Shown here piece after piece: positions 62,643-64,000 of a DNA stretch of 64,000 bases; within the stretch, counting starts at the first letter, position 1, and every line of letters begins with the position of its first letter. The position numbers and the translations under genes were made by a program. The notes under the pieces were generated by a model that worked only from the letters and a program-made list of their open reading frames with translations, was not told the origin of the DNA and made no database searches. The DNA comes from an uncultured bacterium (GTDB taxonomy: Bacteria > Verrucomicrobiota > Lentisphaeria > Victivallales > UBA1829), in the NCBI GenBank assembly GCA_949292215.1, contig CASEYW010000028.1, positions 1 to 64,000 on the forward strand. The letters are read 5' to 3'.

Positions 62643-64000
62643 ATGAGTGAGTCCAGAACACCGGAGATTCCGGAACCGCCCACCGATACCATATCCGGCA
62701 TGGAGACGGTCCACATCGACATTGAAGGGCTTTACCGCAATACGGAGGCTGATCCCGGCGCGCCTCTCAAACTGGAAAATCTGGAGATTGATTCCGGAGA
62801 TGTCCTTTCCTCCCTTACCCGGAAACCTCCGGAAAAGTACAAATTCCGGAAGAGTATCGGTCACGGCGGAATGAAGGTTGTCATCCAGGTCAAGGACCGG
62901 GATACGACCCGTGATATTGCCATGGCTCTTCTGCCGGACGCGCAGTCGCGTCCCCGGCGTGATATCATCCGTTTTATAGAAGAGGCGCGCATTACTGCGA
63001 GTCTGGAGCACCCGAATATCGTTCCTGTTCACGATATTGGCGTCGATACTCATGGTTCCCCCTATTTTACGATGAAGCTGATCAAGGGAGAGAATCTTGC
63101 CTCCGTGATTCGCAAACTTCACGACGGCGATCCGGAGTATCTGGAAAATTACACGCTTGACAAACTCCTGCTTGTTTTTATCAAAATCTGTAACGGCGTG
63201 GCATTTGCTCACTCCAAGGGGGTGCTTCACCTGGATTTGAAACCGGAAAACATCCAGCTCGGCGACTTCGGCGAAGTGATTATCATGGATTGGGGACTTG
63301 CCAAGGTCATTACGGAAAAAGAACCGGATGAAACCGCTTCCCCGGAGAACGATGTCCCCGTTCTGGAAAACCGGACAAGTGACGGCATCCGGAAGGGCAC
63401 ACCCGGTTACATGGCGCCGGAACAGGCGGCTGGGAAAAACAGCGAAAAGGATTTCCGTACCGATGTCTATTCGCTCGGAGCGATTCTTTATTCCATTCTG
63501 ACCTTTCAGAATCCTCTTCGGGGGAAAACTCTGAAGGAAATGCTTGCAGAAACGGTCAACGGGATGATCGTTCCTCCGTCGGAACGGGCTCCGGATCGGA
63601 TGATTCCGAGCGGTCTGGAGGCGGTCGTCATGAAAGCCATGGCAGTGAAGCCGGCGGATCGTTATCAGGGAGCAAAGGAGCTCCGGAATGATGTGCTCGC
63701 CTTTCTGAGCGGACACGCGACCCATGCGGAACGCGCAACGCCTCTGAAAAAAGCGCTCCTGTTTGCGCGGAGACATCGGACAACTGTGATCTCCGTCTCT
63801 GTTACGCTGTTTCTTCTTCTGTTGACCGGCGTGTATGCCATACTGGAATTTTCGCGTCAGCATGGGGATTGGATTACTGCATTCGAACGGGATTTCACCG
63901 TTCCGGGGGCAAGTCTCGACGGGATCGCTTTTTACGACGGGACGCTTTCGAAACCGATTTCCGCGTGGAGTCTCTCCTCTGCCGGTTTGAAGATGCACCG
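62643..64000 (+). CDS. Transmembrane Ser/Thr protein kinase with WNK-like lysine position (runs off the window)
   Basis: 452 codons shown, open at the window edge. After a ~65-residue N-terminal tail the Hanks kinase domain runs ~66-360. The glycine loop is SIGHGGMKVV (71-80), and the usual VAIK strand reads DIAMALL (91-97), with Ala95 where the ATP-binding Lys should be; Lys78 of the loop is in the WNK position. The catalytic loop is HLDLKPENIQL (~197; Arg of HRD is Leu), the metal site MDWGLAK (DFG as DWG), and the activation segment GTPGYMAPEQ near 252 is intact. A transmembrane helix (TTVISVSVTLFLLLLTGVYA) begins near 378, followed by an extracytoplasmic part. GAGG lies 8 bases before ATG. 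Confidence 0.9.
   Translation, partial: MSESRTPEIPEPPTDTISGMETVHIDIEGLYRNTEADPGAPLKLENLEIDSGDVLSSLTRKPPEKYKFRKSIGHGGMKVVIQVKDRDTTRDIAMALLPDAQSRPRRDIIRFIEEARITASLEHPNIVPVHDIGVDTHGSPYFTMKLIKGENLASVIRKLHDGDPEYLENYTLDKLLLVFIKICNGVAFAHSKGVLHLDLKPENIQLGDFGEVIIMDWGLAKVITEKEPDETASPENDVPVLENRTSDGIRKGTPGYMAPEQAAGKNSEKDFRTDVYSLGAILYSILTFQNPLRGKTLKEMLAETVNGMIVPPSERAPDRMIPSGLEAVVMKAMAVKPADRYQGAKELRNDVLAFLSGHATHAERATPLKKALLFARRHRTTVISVSVTLFLLLLTGVYAILEFSRQHGDWITAFERDFTVPGASLDGIAFYDGTLSKPISAWSLSSAGLKMH

Noticed and set aside
1..64000. CRISPR arrays, insertion sequences, tRNA or rRNA genes, phage genes
   Set aside because: I looked for regular short repeats, transposase motifs, terminal inverted repeats and cloverleaf or CCA-ended segments in all gaps and found none that I could support by eye.

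Overview
The window looks like chromosomal DNA from a Gram-negative, carbohydrate-degrading anaerobe, most likely of the Lentisphaerota (Victivallis-like). This is an inference from content: two pseudopilins that carry the [17 protein letters not shown] signature next to secreted glycosidases, lipoproteins with lipoboxes, a giant fibronectin-III/PPC surface-type protein, and a Planctomycetes/Lentisphaerota-style Ser/Thr kinase. Base composition is intermediate and even. I saw no insertion sequence, CRISPR array, rRNA or tRNA. Coding density is high, and many promoters have readable -35/-10 boxes.

Layout. 1-3578 is a minus-strand housekeeping operon: an YwlE-type phosphatase, a fused RpiB-GlyA protein, and SerS. 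3825-15896 is a plus-strand unit with a promoter, a 26-codon leader ORF, a 3931-residue repeat protein and a strong terminator. 15919-20297 is a three-gene flavin/iron-sulfur complex (NuoE-like, NuoF-like, ferredoxin-GltD-like) that matches a Stn/NfnABC-type bifurcating transhydrogenase. 20417-25170 is mostly minus strand: GDPD, DJ-1/PfpI, an EamA transporter, an unknown membrane protein and a GntR/LacI-hybrid regulator. The regulator is divergent from an MFS transporter at 25483. 27023-36530 is plus strand: histidine phosphatase, a SurA/PpiD-like chaperone, SpeD-SpeE polyamine genes, a Gld-type ABC system (ATPase, fused GldF-GldG, DUF4340) and TrmB. 36540-39553 holds a QueG-like iron-sulfur protein, two small exported proteins and a helix-hairpin-helix protein.

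39785-61111 is a glycan-use region. It holds LacI, XylR-like and AraC regulators, two pseudopilins, a GH-A-clan hydrolase with a CBM9-like tail, an alpha/beta-hydrolase esterase, a sialate O-acetylesterase, two GH2 proteins (one missing the usual catalytic motif) and an SGNH-hydrolase lipoprotein. A BASS transporter and cytidine deaminase sit within it. 61266-64000 carries an LL-diaminopimelate aminotransferase-like gene and the start of a transmembrane Ser/Thr kinase whose catalytic lysine appears to be relocated as in WNK kinases.

The most interesting items are the WNK-like kinase, the Stn-type complex, the duplicated SpeD, the RpiB-GlyA fusion, the pseudopilin/glycosidase pairing, the degenerate GH2 protein and the giant protein with its leader ORF. 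All family assignments are by eye from motifs; no database search was run.
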